Shown here piece by piece: positions 1 through 10,649 of a stretch of DNA of 64,000 nucleotides. Source of the stretch: Ovis canadensis (Eukaryota; Chordata; Mammalia; Artiodactyla; Bovidae). The stretch covers positions 252,034,501-252,098,500 of the forward strand of contig NC_091246.1 of assembly GCF_042477335.2 (NCBI RefSeq). The letters run 5' to 3'. Below the pieces are notes generated by a model, which searched no databases, had not been told where the DNA came from, and worked only from the letters and a program-made list of their open reading frames with translations. Positions within the stretch are counted from its first letter, which is position 1. Every line of letters begins with the position of its first letter. The translations under genes and the position numbers were made by a program.

Positions 1-2040
1 AATGCAGCACTCGCTGGTGTCATCCCTTAGGGCTTTGGATAGTTCTACTGGGATTCCGTAGCATCCTCTGACTTCATTAACAGCAGTACTTCCCAAGGCC
101 CGCTTGACTCTGCTCTGCACAAAGTCTGGCTCTGGGCGGCTGAACACACCATCGCAGCCGTCCGGTTCATTAGGATCTTCCTTATACAGTTCTTCCAAGT
201 ATTCTTTCCATCACTTCTTGACCACTTCAGTGTCTACTAGGTCCCTACCGTTTATGCCCTTGATTGTGCCCATCTTTGGGCAAAATTTTCCCTTGATATC
301 TCCAGTTTTCCCCAAGAGATCTCTGGTCTTTCCCCTTCTGGTGTTTTCTTCTAGTTTTATACCCCGTTCATTGAAGGCCTTCTTTTCTCTCCGTACTGTT
401 CTTCAGAAATCTGCGTTTAGGTGCATAAATTAGTGCTTTAGTCGCATAAATTAGTTCTTTCCCTTTCTCCCTTGCATTTCAATTCTCTTCTTTCTTTAGC
501 TAGGACTTCCCTGCAGCTCAGTTGGTTAAGAATCTGCCTGCAATGCAGGAGACCTGGGTTCAGTCCCTGGGTCAGGGCAATCCTCTGGAGAAGGGCATGG
601 CAATGCACTCCAGTACTCTTGCCTGGAGAACCCCACGGACAGAGGAGCCTCTGATAACCAGTTTGCCTTCTTGCTTTCCTTTTTCTTTGGGGTGGCCTTG
701 CTTGCTGCCTCCTGTGCGATACTATAGACCTCAATCCATAGTCCTTCAGGCACTCTGTCTACCAGACCTAATCCCTTGAATCTATCCATTACCTCTGCTG
801 CACGTTCAAAAAGGATCTGACTTAAGTCATACCTGGCTGGCCTACTGGTTTTCCTCACTTTATTTAAGTCTGAACTTTGCTATGAGAAGTTGATGATCTG
901 AGCCATAGTCAGCTCCAAGTCTTGTTTTTGCTGACTGTATACAGCTTCTTCATCTTCAGCTACAAAGAATGTAGTCAATTTGATTTCGGTATTGGCCATT
1001 TGGTGATGTCCATGTATAAAGTCATCTCTTGTGTTGTTGAAAAAAGGTATTTTCTCTGACAATGCAGTCTCTTGGCAGAATTCAGTTAGCTTTTGTTCTG
1101 CTTCATTTTGTTCTGCAAGGCCAAACTTGCCTGTTACTCCCGGCATCTCTTGATTTCCTACTTTTGCATACCAATCCTCAGTGATGAATAAAATATCTTT
1201 TTTCTGGTATTAGTTCTGGGAGGTCTTCTAGGTCTTCAAAGAACGGATCAACTTCAGCTTCTTCGGCATTGGTAGTAGGGGCATAGATTTGGATTACCGT
1301 GGTGTTGAACGGCTTGCCTTGAAAACGAACCAAGATCATTCTGTCATTTTTGAAGTTGCACCCAAGTACCACATTTTGGACTCTTCTTTTTATTATTATA
1401 AGGGCTACTCCATTTCTTCTATGGGACTCTCGCCCACAGTATTATATATAATGGTCATCTGAATTAAGTTCACTTATTCCCATCCATTTTAGTTCACTGA
1501 TTCCTAAGATATCAATGTTTATTCTTACCATCCCCTGCTTGACTACGTCCACCTTACCTTGATTCATGTTCCTAACAATCCAGGTTCCTATGAGATACTG
1601 TTCCTTGCAGCATCGGGTTTTACTTTCATCACCAGCCTCATCCACCGCTGGGCATCATTTCCGCTTTGGCCCAGCTGCTGCATTCTCTCTGGGACCATTA
1701 GCAGTTATCCTCCACTCTTGCCCAGCAGCACATTGGACACCTTCCAACCTGGGGAACTCGTCTTTTGGTGTCAAATCTTTCTGTCCGTTCATGAGGTTCC
1801 CACAGCAAGTACACTGGGGCGGTGTCCGTTCACGAGGTTTCCACAGAAAGTACGCTGGGGCGGTTTGCCATTCCCTCCTCCGGTGGACGGCGTGCTGTCA
1901 GAACTCCCACTGTGACCGGTCCATCCTGGATGACCCTGCACGACATGGCTCACAGCTTCATTGAGTTATGCAAGCCGCTTTGCCACAACAAGGCAGTGAC
2001 CCATGAAGGGCATACCGCATTAGGCCCACCATGAAATCTT
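1..2040 (-). mobile_element. BovB LINE, endonuclease and 5' part, reverse orientation
   Basis: Read on the minus strand, the fragment holds pieces of the BovB protein in several broken frames. These include an apurinic-endonuclease-like stretch (1442-1645, with WIVRNMNQGKVDVVKQGM and DILGISELKW) and the linker before the RT domain (526-858). The left edge continues beyond the window. A SINE is nested at 503-650. It is a decayed copy with no usable frame. Confidence 0.85.
503..650 (+). mobile_element. Bov-tA SINE nested in BovB
   Basis: This is a tRNA-Glu-derived ruminant SINE starting GGACTTCCCTGCAGCTCAG. It contains box-B-like GGTTCAGTCCCTGG and the CACTCCAGTACTCTTGCC tail section, and is truncated near GACAGAGGAGCC. 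Confidence 0.85.
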
Positions 2041-2755
2041 GTCCTTTTCTCCTTTGCCTTTTGCTTCTCTTCTTTTTTTTTTAAATTAATTTATTTATAT
2101 TAATTGGAGGCTAGTTACTTTACAGTATTGTGGTGGGTTTTGCCATACATTGACATGAATCAGCCATGGGTGTACATGTGTCCCCCATCCTGAACCCTCC
2201 TTCCCCCTCCCTCCCCACCCCATCCCTCAGGGTCATCCCAGTACACCAGCCCTGAGCGCCCTGTCTCATGCATCGAACCTGGACTGGCGATCTATTTCAC
2301 ATACAGTAATATCCATGTTTCAATGCTATTCTCTCAGATCATCCCACCCTCATCTTCTCCCACAGAGTCCAAAAGTCTGTTCTCTACATCTGTGTCTCTT
2401 TTGCTGTCTCGCATACAGGGTCATGGTTACCATCTTTCTAAATTCCATATATATGTGTTAATATACTGTACTGGTGTTTTTCTTTCTGACTTACTTCACT
2501 CTGTATAATAGGCTCCAGTTTCATCCACCTCATTAGAACTGATTCAAATGCATTCTTTTTAATAGCGAGTAATAGTCCATCGTCTATATGTACCACAGCT
2601 TTCTTATCCATTCATCTGCCAATGGACATCTAGGTTGCTTCCATGTCCTGGCTGTTGCAAAGCTTCTCTTCTTTTCTTGGCTATTTGTAAGACTGCCTCA
2701 GACCGCCATTTAGCCTTTTGCATTTCTTTTTCCTAGGGATGGTTTTGACCACCAC
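2041..2755 (-). mobile_element. BovB fragment split by an L1 insertion
   Basis: The sequence on both sides of 2077-2661 joins into one BovB coding region (CTTTTGCTTCTCTTCTTTT / CTTGGCTATTTGTAAG). It is equivalent to the linker upstream of the RT domain in the copy at 31612-35588. Confidence 0.75.
2077..2661 (-). mobile_element. Ruminant L1 3' end with 14-bp target-site duplication
   Basis: A reverse-orientation L1 3' UTR and terminal region starts with poly(T) and runs through the AATTGGAGGCTAGTTAC and CCATACATTGACATGAATC landmarks. It is flanked by GCTTCTCTTCTTTT at 2063-2076 and 2662-2675, so it is a 5'-truncated retrotransposition into the older BovB. Confidence 0.9.
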
Positions 2756-2757
2756 CC

Positions 2758-3125
2758 AGATGGGTTTGACTGTGTGGATTACAAACTGTGGAAAATTCTT
2801 AAAGAGATGGGAATACCAGACCACCTGACCTGCCTCCTGAGAAACCTGTATACAGGTCAATAAGCAACAATTAGAATCAGACATGGACCAACGGACTGGT
2901 TCCAAATTGAGAAAGGAGTCCGTCAAAGCTGTATATTGTCACCCTGCTTGTTTAACTTATATGCAGAGTACATCATGAGAAATGCCAGGCTGGATGAAGC
3001 ACAAGCTGGAATCAAGATTGCCGGGAGAAATATCAATAACCTCAGATATGCAGATGACGCCACCCTTATGGCAGAAAATGAAGAGGAACTAAAGAGCCTC
3101 TTGATGAAAGTGACAGAGGAGAGTA
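2758..3125 (+). mobile_element. BovB reverse-transcriptase fragment, forward orientation
   Basis: The 2936-3196 frame contains CLFNLYAEYIMRNARLDEAQ and the RT active-site box YADDATLMAE. The segment begins in FDCVDYKLWKIL-type sequence. Its orientation is opposite to the adjacent BovB piece, so a rearrangement or second insertion lies near 2750. Confidence 0.85.
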
Positions 3126-3417
3126 AACCCAGTAAACAAATTCCTTCAACACAGGAATTTGGTGGGGACACAAGTCAATGCTCGATACAGGCCTAGCTCT
3201 TCAGGAAAACTGTATCTTCAAGACGAACACTGCCCGAGGCGGCTGTGAGTCAGTGTGGATGGACTACGACGGGGAAAGCCTTGGACCCTGCGGTCCTGGC
3301 CCCCTCTACGTCCCCTATCTGCTTTTTGTCTGTGGAAAAATCTGAGCCAAAGAGTAAGTTTAATCAGATAAGTGAGAATGTGCAGAAACAAAGGAGAGCA
3401 GCCAAAGAAAGAAAGAA
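3126..3417. other. Unassigned spacer
   Basis: No recognisable gene or well-matched repeat was seen. Short frames here carry no family signature. Confidence 0.4.
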
Positions 3418-3545
3418 GGTGAAGTTGCTCCGTCGTGTCCGACTCTACGGCCCCATGGACCGCAGCCTGCCAGGCTCCTCCATCCAGGGGGTTTTCCAGG
3501 CAAGAGTACTGGAGTGGGGTGCCATTGCCTTCTCCAGGCAAAGGA
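3418..3545 (-). mobile_element. Bov-tA SINE fragment
   Basis: This is a reverse-complement SINE body (GCTCCGTCGTGTCCGACTC ... GGAGTGGGGTGCCATTGCC), lacking the tRNA-like head. Confidence 0.8.
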
Positions 3546-3784
3546 GACCAAATAATAATAACGTAGTCATTAAGCAAGACAAGGATCTTTAGTTCCTCCT
3601 CAAGGGCCGCAGTAAACATCCTGAGCCGTCTCCCGAGAGCTGTCTTATAGAAACCGAAGCTCTCTCCAGGTGGAAGAAGTTAGCCACGTGGTGACCAGAC
3701 TATACCTATGACATAAGCCTCCACAGTTCTAAGATCTGGCTTCACAGAAAGGGAAACAAACCAACCACGGAACTAAAGATGAAT
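3546..3784. other. Unassigned spacer
   Basis: Nothing was recognised between the SINE fragment and the BovB tail. Confidence 0.35.
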
Positions 3785-4228
3785 GCCTTGTTGTTGCTCA
3801 GCCACTAAGTCACGTCCAACTCTGTGATTCTGTGGACTACAGCATGCCAGGATTCCCTGTCCTTCACTGTCTCCTGGAGTTTGCTCAAATTCATGTCCAT
3901 TCAGTGAGTGATGCTATCGAACCATCTCATCCTCTGTCGTCCCCTTCTCCTGCTCTCAATCTTTCCCAGTATCAGGATCTTTTCCAATGAGTCAGCTCTT
4001 GGCATCAGTTGCCCAAAGTATTGGAGCTTCAGCTTCAGCATCAGTGTTTTCAATGAATATTCAGGGTTGATTTCCTTTAGAATTGACTGATCTGATCTCC
4101 TTGCATTCCAAGGGAGTCTCAGCACTACAATTTGAAGTATCAATTCTTCAGCTTTCAGCCTTCTTTGTGGTCCAGCTCTCACATCTGTATATGACTACTG
4201 GAAAACCCAGAGCTTTGACTATAGAAAA
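3785..4228 (-). mobile_element. BovB 3'-terminal fragment
   Basis: This is a reverse-orientation BovB tail and C-terminal coding region. The minus frame at 3901-4182 retains NQ/DQSILKEINPEYSLK-type sequence. It is followed directly by a Bov-tA SINE. Confidence 0.85.
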
Positions 4229-4430
4229 TAAAGAAGAAGAAAGCCACTCAGTCGTGTCCGACTCTTTGAGACCCCATGGACTATACAGTCCATAGACTTC
4301 TCCAGGCCAGAATGGGCCTGGAGTGGGTAGCCTTTCCCTTCTCCAGGGCATCTTCCCAACCCAGGGATCAAACCCAGGTCTCCCATATTGCAGGCAGACT
4401 CTTTACCAGCTGAGCCACAAGGGAAGGCTT
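4229..4430 (-). mobile_element. Bov-tA SINE, near full length
   Basis: The SINE runs in reverse from CACTCAGTCGTGTCCGACTC to GCTGAGCCACAAGGGAAGG, including the tRNA-like GGGATCAAACCCAGGTCTCC part. Confidence 0.88.
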
Positions 4431-4741
4431 TGTGGGCTCCTAAAACAGTAAAGATAAAATGTTCCTAAAACAATCAATATGATGCTGGTTAAACCACTGA
4501 TGACCAATTTCAAGATGATTCTGAGAGCTGACATACATGTTTATACATATAATGCTTTTCCTCTCTATAAAAGTCTCTATCTGATTGTTCTCAGGAGTCT
4601 GGCTTTGGACAGGCAGCTGTCCTCCACAACCCTGTCCCACCCATTTCCCGGCATCCAACATAAAACAAACTTTCCTTTCTACCAACCTGTCTTCTTTATT
4701 GCCTTTCAAGTGCTGAGCAGCCGGACCTCGGTTCCATAACA
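4431..4741 (+). mobile_element. LTR-like segment (solo LTR candidate)
   Basis: It starts TGTGGG and ends CCATAACA. It holds a TATA-like CTCTATAAAAG at about 4564 and a TTTATTGCCTTTCAAGTGC stretch near the end, a layout like bovine ERV LTRs. No family could be assigned. Confidence 0.4.
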
Positions 4742-4743
4742 TC

Positions 4744-5232
4744 CTGACAGTTGTTTGGGGGTTTGTTTAGTTTTTGGGTAAAGTAAATTCCTGATAACCT
4801 CAGATTAGGGATTGATACCCTCTGATTGCCTGCCACCCACTTCAAAGACCACTGTCTAGAATAAACACCTTGCCATCCACATGACTACATAAAGGGCCAT
4901 ATGCCTCCCCTCACTAAGGCGCCTTTGTATTGGAGATTTTGGTTAATTTGACTATTTGGGGGCCACCTGCTGTTTCTCTTCCCATGTTTTACACTGACGC
5001 TTACATGGTTTAGCTTCACCAATAAAGGGTGAGCACACAAAACCCTAGGCCCCGCCTTCGACCCCAGTAAAAACAGAACCCCAGACCCGAGATCTCCAGC
5101 TCTCTCTCGACTCTGACCTCACTGTGGGGTCCCAGGTGCGCCGTGTAAGTCCCAGGTCCTGTAAGTAATAAACCTTTACTCTTTCAAAGTTTTCTGCTGA
5201 TTATTGCTGAAGGGCCTCTGGCAGTAGTAACA
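4744..5232 (+). mobile_element. Second LTR-like segment
   Basis: It runs TGACAG...AGTAACA, with AATAAA at about 5167 and a short region between signal and end that is typical of R-U5. It may be a separate solo LTR next to the first, or part of one longer element. Confidence 0.4.
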
Positions 5233-6622
5233 ACCATACCGTCTTGTCCAGCCATAGCCCTGGCTATTGAGGGGTTGAGATTACCATGCAATAGTTTTTC
5301 CTAGTCACTGATCTCAAGGATCAGTGGTTTAACACAAGAAACTTGTATTTCTCACGCAGACAAAGACCACTGAGGGTCTGCGGGCCTTTCTCCGACGGGT
5401 GTCCCCCATGCTGTGACTCAGGGACCCAAGCTGCCTCCAGCTTCCGGTCCCATTCTGGGCGGCACAGAAAGACTGGGGCATGGCACCCATATTTGCCTCA
5501 CTGCAGCCTGGCAGTGGCCCTCAGCACTTCTAAGCCAGATTCAGTCTCCTGGGTCTAACCTGAAGAGGGGCCTGGGGAATGTGGGGGTGGGGGGAGCAGG
5601 CAGAATGGTGATGGGCAACATAGCCATGCCACACTGGCTTTTGGGGAGATGGGTGTTGGAAAGTGTTAACTGAAGGCCTTGGGAGCTGAATTCGAGCACT
5701 ATTAAAGGGCTGGAAAAGAGTTTCAGAAATGAAAACTAGAGTCACTGTTTCCCTGAGACTGAAAAAGAAGCAGCATTAGATCCAAGGAGACTCAACCAGC
5801 TCCATCTCCAAACAGACAGGAGACAAGGCGGCAGCTGTGGGTGGAGGGGAAATCCCAGGGCAGCCTCCGGCTTTCTCCAGGTGGGCGGGGCGGGGGGGTG
5901 CGGCGGGGAGGAGATATAGAGAAGCGAGAGGAGAGGGTGGAGGCGCTGGTCCCAGTCGGAGGAAGGGACCACCTGCTCCCCTACAGTGTGTTCCCTGCTG
6001 GGGCCCCCAGGGTCCCAGGTCACCGGACAAGTTCTCATCGCCTCCTGAGAGGCTTACATGATTCCTGCCACTTTGAAGAGCCTTAGTACTACTTCCTGTG
6101 AATGACTGGTTTATGGAATGAATGAATACCAGTACATAGCGTGCTTCTTATCCCCAGACGGCCTGCTTAGCAGCAGAAAGGAAAACTCCTTGGTCAGCAG
6201 GAGATGGCCCTCGCCCTCTCCTGGAAGTGGGTTCAGGAGGACCACACCCGGACCTGGTTACGGGAATTTATTCACTCAGAGAGAGAACCACAGGGAAGAT
6301 GACAAAATAATCCACAGTTTTGGCATTAGCCAATGGCACGTAAGGATGGAAAAACCTCAGCTCTGTAAGGCCAGCTGAGAGGCAAAAGAGAGGGTCGCCT
6401 AGCGGAAGAGACATGCCAAACTCTGAGACCAATAACGGGCCATACACCCATCCTATTTCCTGCCCCACCAACCCCTAAGCTTCCAGAGGGATCAGCTATT
6501 TAACTGGAGCTCAGAATAAACAAGGCCGTCACTTGGAGATTTTAACTTGGGATCCTCTGAGAAGCAAATAGCCAGAAATGAATACCCAGTCCCTGATCAC
6601 TGGCTGACTTCAAGAGAGGCTA

Positions 6623-6624
<2 letters not shown>

Positions 6625-6656
<32 letters not shown>
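6625..6656 (+). repeat. (GT)n microsatellite
   Basis: About 16 uninterrupted GT units, roughly 0.7 kb before the start codon of the PLA2G2A-like gene. Confidence 0.95.
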
Positions 6657-6657
<1 letters not shown>

Positions 6658-6784
6658 CAGGTGTGAGCACAGGTCTGCACATGCCTGATTTGGTGAGACC
6701 AGAGGGCAGGTGAGCACAGGTGTGTCGTGTTGGAACTTGAATATATTCTTTAAAGGATGCCCACACTAGTAGATGAGCACAGAG

Positions 6785-6835
6785 AGTGTGTGTGTGTGTG
6801 TGTGCGTGTGCACACGAAGTGTGTGTGAGTGTGCA
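6785..6835 (+). repeat. Imperfect (GT)n microsatellite
   Basis: A GT-rich tract interrupted by GC and CACACGAA, 130 bp after the first one and about 510 bp before the ATG. Confidence 0.85.
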
Positions 6836-7333
6836 TTTGTGCATATACAAGTGTAAGGGGGAAAGAGGTGGTGCTGCTTTGGTTCTGGAGAAAACCACTG
6901 CAGATCCGACTCCATGGGCGGAATTCCCAAGCCTGAATCCAGTGTGGGGGTGAGCAAGCTACGTATGCTGGGGGACACACAGCCTACGACCTCTGGGATC
7001 TCCCAGTTTAGTGGGGTGACCGGGTCACAGCCCCCCAGAAACTCTCAGGAGGGTGAAGAGCATGGCCGTCTCAGCAGTATATCATGGGGGGAGGTGGTCT
7101 TGACCAGTGAGTCATGTAACAAAGCTGGGAGGCACCCCCTGCACATGTCCTGTGTGCCCGATGAAGGCAGTCACGCTGGACCCCGCCTGGGATGGAAGAG
7201 CGTGTCTGTGATCTCCTTGAAAGACTCCCTCCATCAAGATCGTTGAATGTGAGCAGGACAGCAGGGGCCGGGGCAGAAGCTGGACCACCTGTTAGAGGAT
7301 CTAGGCTGGTCTGTCTGTATTTCTCCCCCACAG

Positions 7334-7343
7334 AACCCTCAGC
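7334..7343 (+). other. 5' UTR start of the first coding exon of the PLA2G2A-like gene (splice acceptor at 7333)
   Basis: A pyrimidine-rich tract ending in CCCCCACAG at 7333 lies just before the initiator ATG. This suggests that the coding exon begins at 7334 and that at least one non-coding 5' exon lies upstream. Non-coding first exons are usual in this gene. The upstream exon and promoter could not be placed. Confidence 0.5.
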
Positions 7344-10325
7344 ATGAAGACCCTCCTGCTGCTGGCAGTGATCATAGCCATCGGTAAGAGTTGAACCTGA
7401 CCTCTGGCCACAAGGGGCTCAGCACAGGGAGGGAGGCACCCTCTTCCCCCGGCTTCCCTTCCCACCGCATCTGGCCCTCTCTCAGAAGTGGGGGCAAGGG
7501 GGTGGCAGGGAGAGGCAGAGGGAGGCCACAGGGTCCCAGGCCCCGTCACTGGCTGCTGTCCTTCCAGGCCTGCTGCAGGGCCATGGAAGTTTGGCAGATT
7601 TCCAGAAAATGGTCAAGTTCACGACAGGAAAGGACCTTCTGACCACTTACAGCTTCTATGGTTGCCACTGTGGTGCGGGTAACAGAGGAACCCCCAAGGA
7701 CGCAACAGATCGGTGAGGCCACCCCCAGCCCTCCCTGCCCTCTGCCCACTTGTGGCCCCAGTGTGGGTGGGAGCTGAAGCCTCCTGCTTTAGTCCCATCA
7801 GCACAGAACCCAGGAAGTCCCGGCCTAAAAAGCAGCCAGCTTGTTGGAAGCTCTGCTGTAAACTATTCCAGTGTCCCAGAGCCAAGGGGCTGAGCCCACA
7901 GGGCACTGGGCTCCCTGGAGCTTCTGGGAGGCAGCCCCAATAGCTCCTTCTTGGCACAGGTGCTGCAGGGCACGTGACTGCTGCTACGAAAACCTAAGAA
8001 AACGCGGATGCCGCACCAGCTTCCAGAGCTACAACTTTATTTTCCAACGGGGCCAAATCGTTTGTGGTAAGAAAAGAGACCCACAACACCACCCAGCCTT
8101 GCCTGTTCATTTTACTGACTGTCCGCGGGGCCAGGCACTGCACTGGGTGTCCGAGCTAGAAAAAAGGGACCGTGTCCCTGTCGCAAGGAGTTCATAGGGG
8201 ACTGAGAAGAAAAGAAAATCAAAATCTAACATGACAGTCTCAGATGGGAAGTAAGAAAAAGGTCAGGGCTCTGAACACAGCCTGAGGGTCATGGAAGCCT
8301 GGAAGCTTCCTGAAAGTGGTGATCTCCAAGCTGAGTCTTCAAGGCTGAGAGGGGTCAGGGGAAGGAGCATTGAGAACATCCCTACAAGAGGATACATCAG
8401 GGACAAGGGGCCAGAGGGAACTGCAACAATTCTGTGCTGCTGAAGGAAAAGGTGAGGATGAGACAGGGTGGTGAGTGATGAAGCCGGAGAGACAGGAAGG
8501 GGCTAGGTCAAGTTTCCAGGCCGTATTGTATTTAGATTATGTCCTAAAGAATTAGGGAGCTCTTAACCAAAGGAGTGGTATAATAATACTTGAATGTCAC
8601 ACTTGCTCTGTCTGAGGATAGATGCACACAGATGAAAGTGGGGGGCCATTGTCATGATGCAGACGAGAGACAGGAAGCCCTTGAGCTTTAGCAATGGTGG
8701 GTCAGGATGCAAGCGGTGGAGAGTGCCATCGAGATGCATTTGAGATCGGATTGGTAGAGCTTCGTGGTGGATTGGTTATGGTGCCTGGGAGCTGCTGGGT
8801 TGGCTATACCATTGTGTGGATGGTTCTACCAAGGAGGGCCTGGTAGGAGAGGGCAGGAGGCATTCCATTTGGAGCGTGTTGAGTTTGGAAGCTTCCAGAA
8901 CACCCAGAGAGATGGGCAGAAGGCAGCTGGATGAAGGAACTGGCAGCTCAAGGGAAAATCTGGACACAGATGCAGGAGGCGGCTGCAGAGGGAGGAGGTA
9001 CCCACCCATCTGGTGTTTAAAGGCCCAGAAAGGAGACAGAGCGGGGACAGTCAGAGAAGGAAGGGAGGAGAAAAGAAGGCCGAGGGGTGGGCCAGGAGGA
9101 GAGGGTTAACAGCTGCAGGTTTCACAGAGGGGTCCTCCAGGATAAGGGCTGACCGGGCTCCTGGGGTTCAGAGGCAGAACGATCACTGAGGACCTCAGCG
9201 GGAGTTGCTCCCATGGATCTGTGAGGGCAAAGCCAGATTAGAGCGGGTTGGAAGGTGGGTGGGAAGTAAAGAGAGGTCGTGAGTGTAGACAAAGTTCTGG
9301 AGCAAGTTTGGCTGTGGAGGGGAGGAGAGAGATGGGTGGTGGCTGGAAGGAATTGCCTAGTGCCCCAGACCTACTGACTCATGAGTGAGATTTGGAAAAA
9401 CCATGGACTATTCCTCAACAGCCTGAGGTCTCTAAGATCAGAAATCATGTCTTCCCATCATGACCTGCCACAGGGCTCTGTGGCTTTCGCAGGCTCTGGA
9501 TGCCCACCTAACAGGTGCAGAGAGTGAGGAGGTCTGACTCCTGGAAGAGAGCTGGGAGAGGGCAGCGCCAAGGCGGGGCCGCTCCTCCGCTGTGGTGCCA
9601 GGGGTCCAGTCCTTCCCCAGCCTCTGTGCTGCCACGTTGGCAGTGTGATTCCAAGGCACAGTCAGGGCTCCGAGAGTTATGGGTCGCTCTACAGGAGAGG
9701 CTTTCCCTTTGCACATCTCTCTCTTTGAGAGGAAATTCATCCTTCCTGGAAGTGCCCCACAGACTTTCCCTTGGGGCTCACTGGTCAGGGCAAGAGCACG
9801 TGCTCCCCAGACACTAATCATAGCTAAGGAAGCAGGGATGACCATGGCTGGCTTTCACCCATCAAGACCCATTCCCAGAGCCCAGGGGCCAGGGGCTATG
9901 GACCTGAACACACCTTCTGGGGAGAAGAAAGAGACAGCGTCTAACAGCAAGGCTTTTCACAGCATCCCAGGGCATGACTGCTGGTACCCCATGAGACCGG
10001 GTGTGGGCTTCCTGAGGGCAGGAGTTCTGTCTCCCCATCAGTCAGAAATACCTGGACATCGGTGCTTCTTCCAGACTAGAAACTGGGAAAACAGGGACTG
10101 TGTCTTCTCCCCTAGAATTCACACAAGAATCCATAGAATTTTAACAAACCCCCATCCTACATTTAGTTTATTGTGATTTCAGGCGATCAGGACTACTGTA
10201 AGCGCCATCTGTGTCAATGTGATAAAAAAGCTGCCGATTGTTTCGATAAAAACCGGAGGACCTACAATAAAAAATTCCAATACTACAACAACCTTCTGTG
10301 CTTTGGGAGTGCCCCCAAGTGCTGA
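7344..10325 (+). CDS. PLA2G2A: PLA2G2A-like secreted group II phospholipase A2, catalytic His replaced by Arg
   Basis: Coding exons are 7344-7383, 7568-7712, 7960-8066 and 10183-10325, with GT/AG borders and phases 1, 2, 1; they total 435 bp and give 144 aa. Residues 1-20 are a hydrophobic signal peptide ([14 protein letters not shown]...), leaving a 124-aa mature protein, the usual IIA length. Group II features seen are 14 cysteines, the Ca loop [11 protein letters not shown] (residues 44-54), CCRARDCCY (63-71), Asp111 in CQCDKKA, and a Cys-ending C-terminal extension. Asp68 (calcium ligand) and Tyr71 are kept. Position 67, where the family has the catalytic His, is Arg, and residue 52 is Asn where Gly is usual. 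The mature chain is very basic (hand count of K/R minus D/E about +12), as expected for a heparin- and bacterial-surface-binding IIA enzyme. The family hydrolyses the sn-2 ester of phospholipids outside the cell. This copy probably cannot do so by the normal His/Asp mechanism, though binding roles could remain. The assignment to IIA rather than another group II paralogue rests on N-terminal and overall similarity and on position next to PLA2G2E. Confidence 0.9.
8067..10182 (+). other. Intron 3 of the PLA2G2A-like gene (2.1 kb)
   Basis: It starts GTAAGA and ends TGATTTCAG. No further PLA2 exon and no BovB or SINE copy was seen inside it. The part from about 8210 to 8760 reads like a very old, unclassified interspersed repeat. 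The rest is unique sequence. Confidence 0.6.
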
Positions 10326-10637
10326 AAAGCCTTCATCCTGGAAACCCTGCCAACCAATGCCGAGTTTCCTTCTCTAGCACCCCACTTCCTACCCTAACCA
10401 CATTCGCCAGCAAATGACGGGAAACCCCTCGCCCACCCTAGAGACCAGCCAGGAGCACTTCTCCTCCCCAGACTGAAGCTTTCTGTCCAGAATGAGAAGC
10501 TCAAAGTTCTGGCATGTATGCTGGCTCCTTCCCCCTGCTTCCTTGGGCAGCCAGAGACGGTTTCCCAATTCCTACTCTTGAATCAAGACCAACGCCATGT
10601 TTACCTGTAGCGGCTACATTCCTGGTTGGCTCTTCTG

Positions 10638-10643
10638 AATAAA
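10638..10643 (+). promoter_or_regulatory. Polyadenylation signal AATAAA of the PLA2G2A-like gene
   Basis: AATAAA lies 313 bp after the stop codon. It is followed within about 25 bp by a GT-rich stretch (10662-10675) that fits a downstream element. The 3' UTR would be about 330 bp. An intact signal argues that the gene is, or was recently, expressed despite the altered active site. Confidence 0.75.
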
Positions 10644-10649
10644 GCGATT

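Larger units (their letters stand above)
5233..7333. other. Upstream region of the PLA2G2A-like gene
   Basis: Mostly unique sequence. About 5300-5550 resembles an old unclassified interspersed repeat. GT-repeat tracts lie at 6625-6656 and 6785-6835. The promoter and non-coding first exon of the downstream gene are expected here or further upstream, but none could be fixed. Confidence 0.4.

Noticed and set aside
4431-5232. Complete provirus between two LTR-like segments
   Set aside because: The two segments abut and differ, and there is no internal viral sequence or primer binding site.
7713-10182. PLA2G2A-like gene as a pseudogene
   Set aside because: Only single-residue changes were found; no frameshift, stop or splice defect. 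Called an intact gene with an altered active site.
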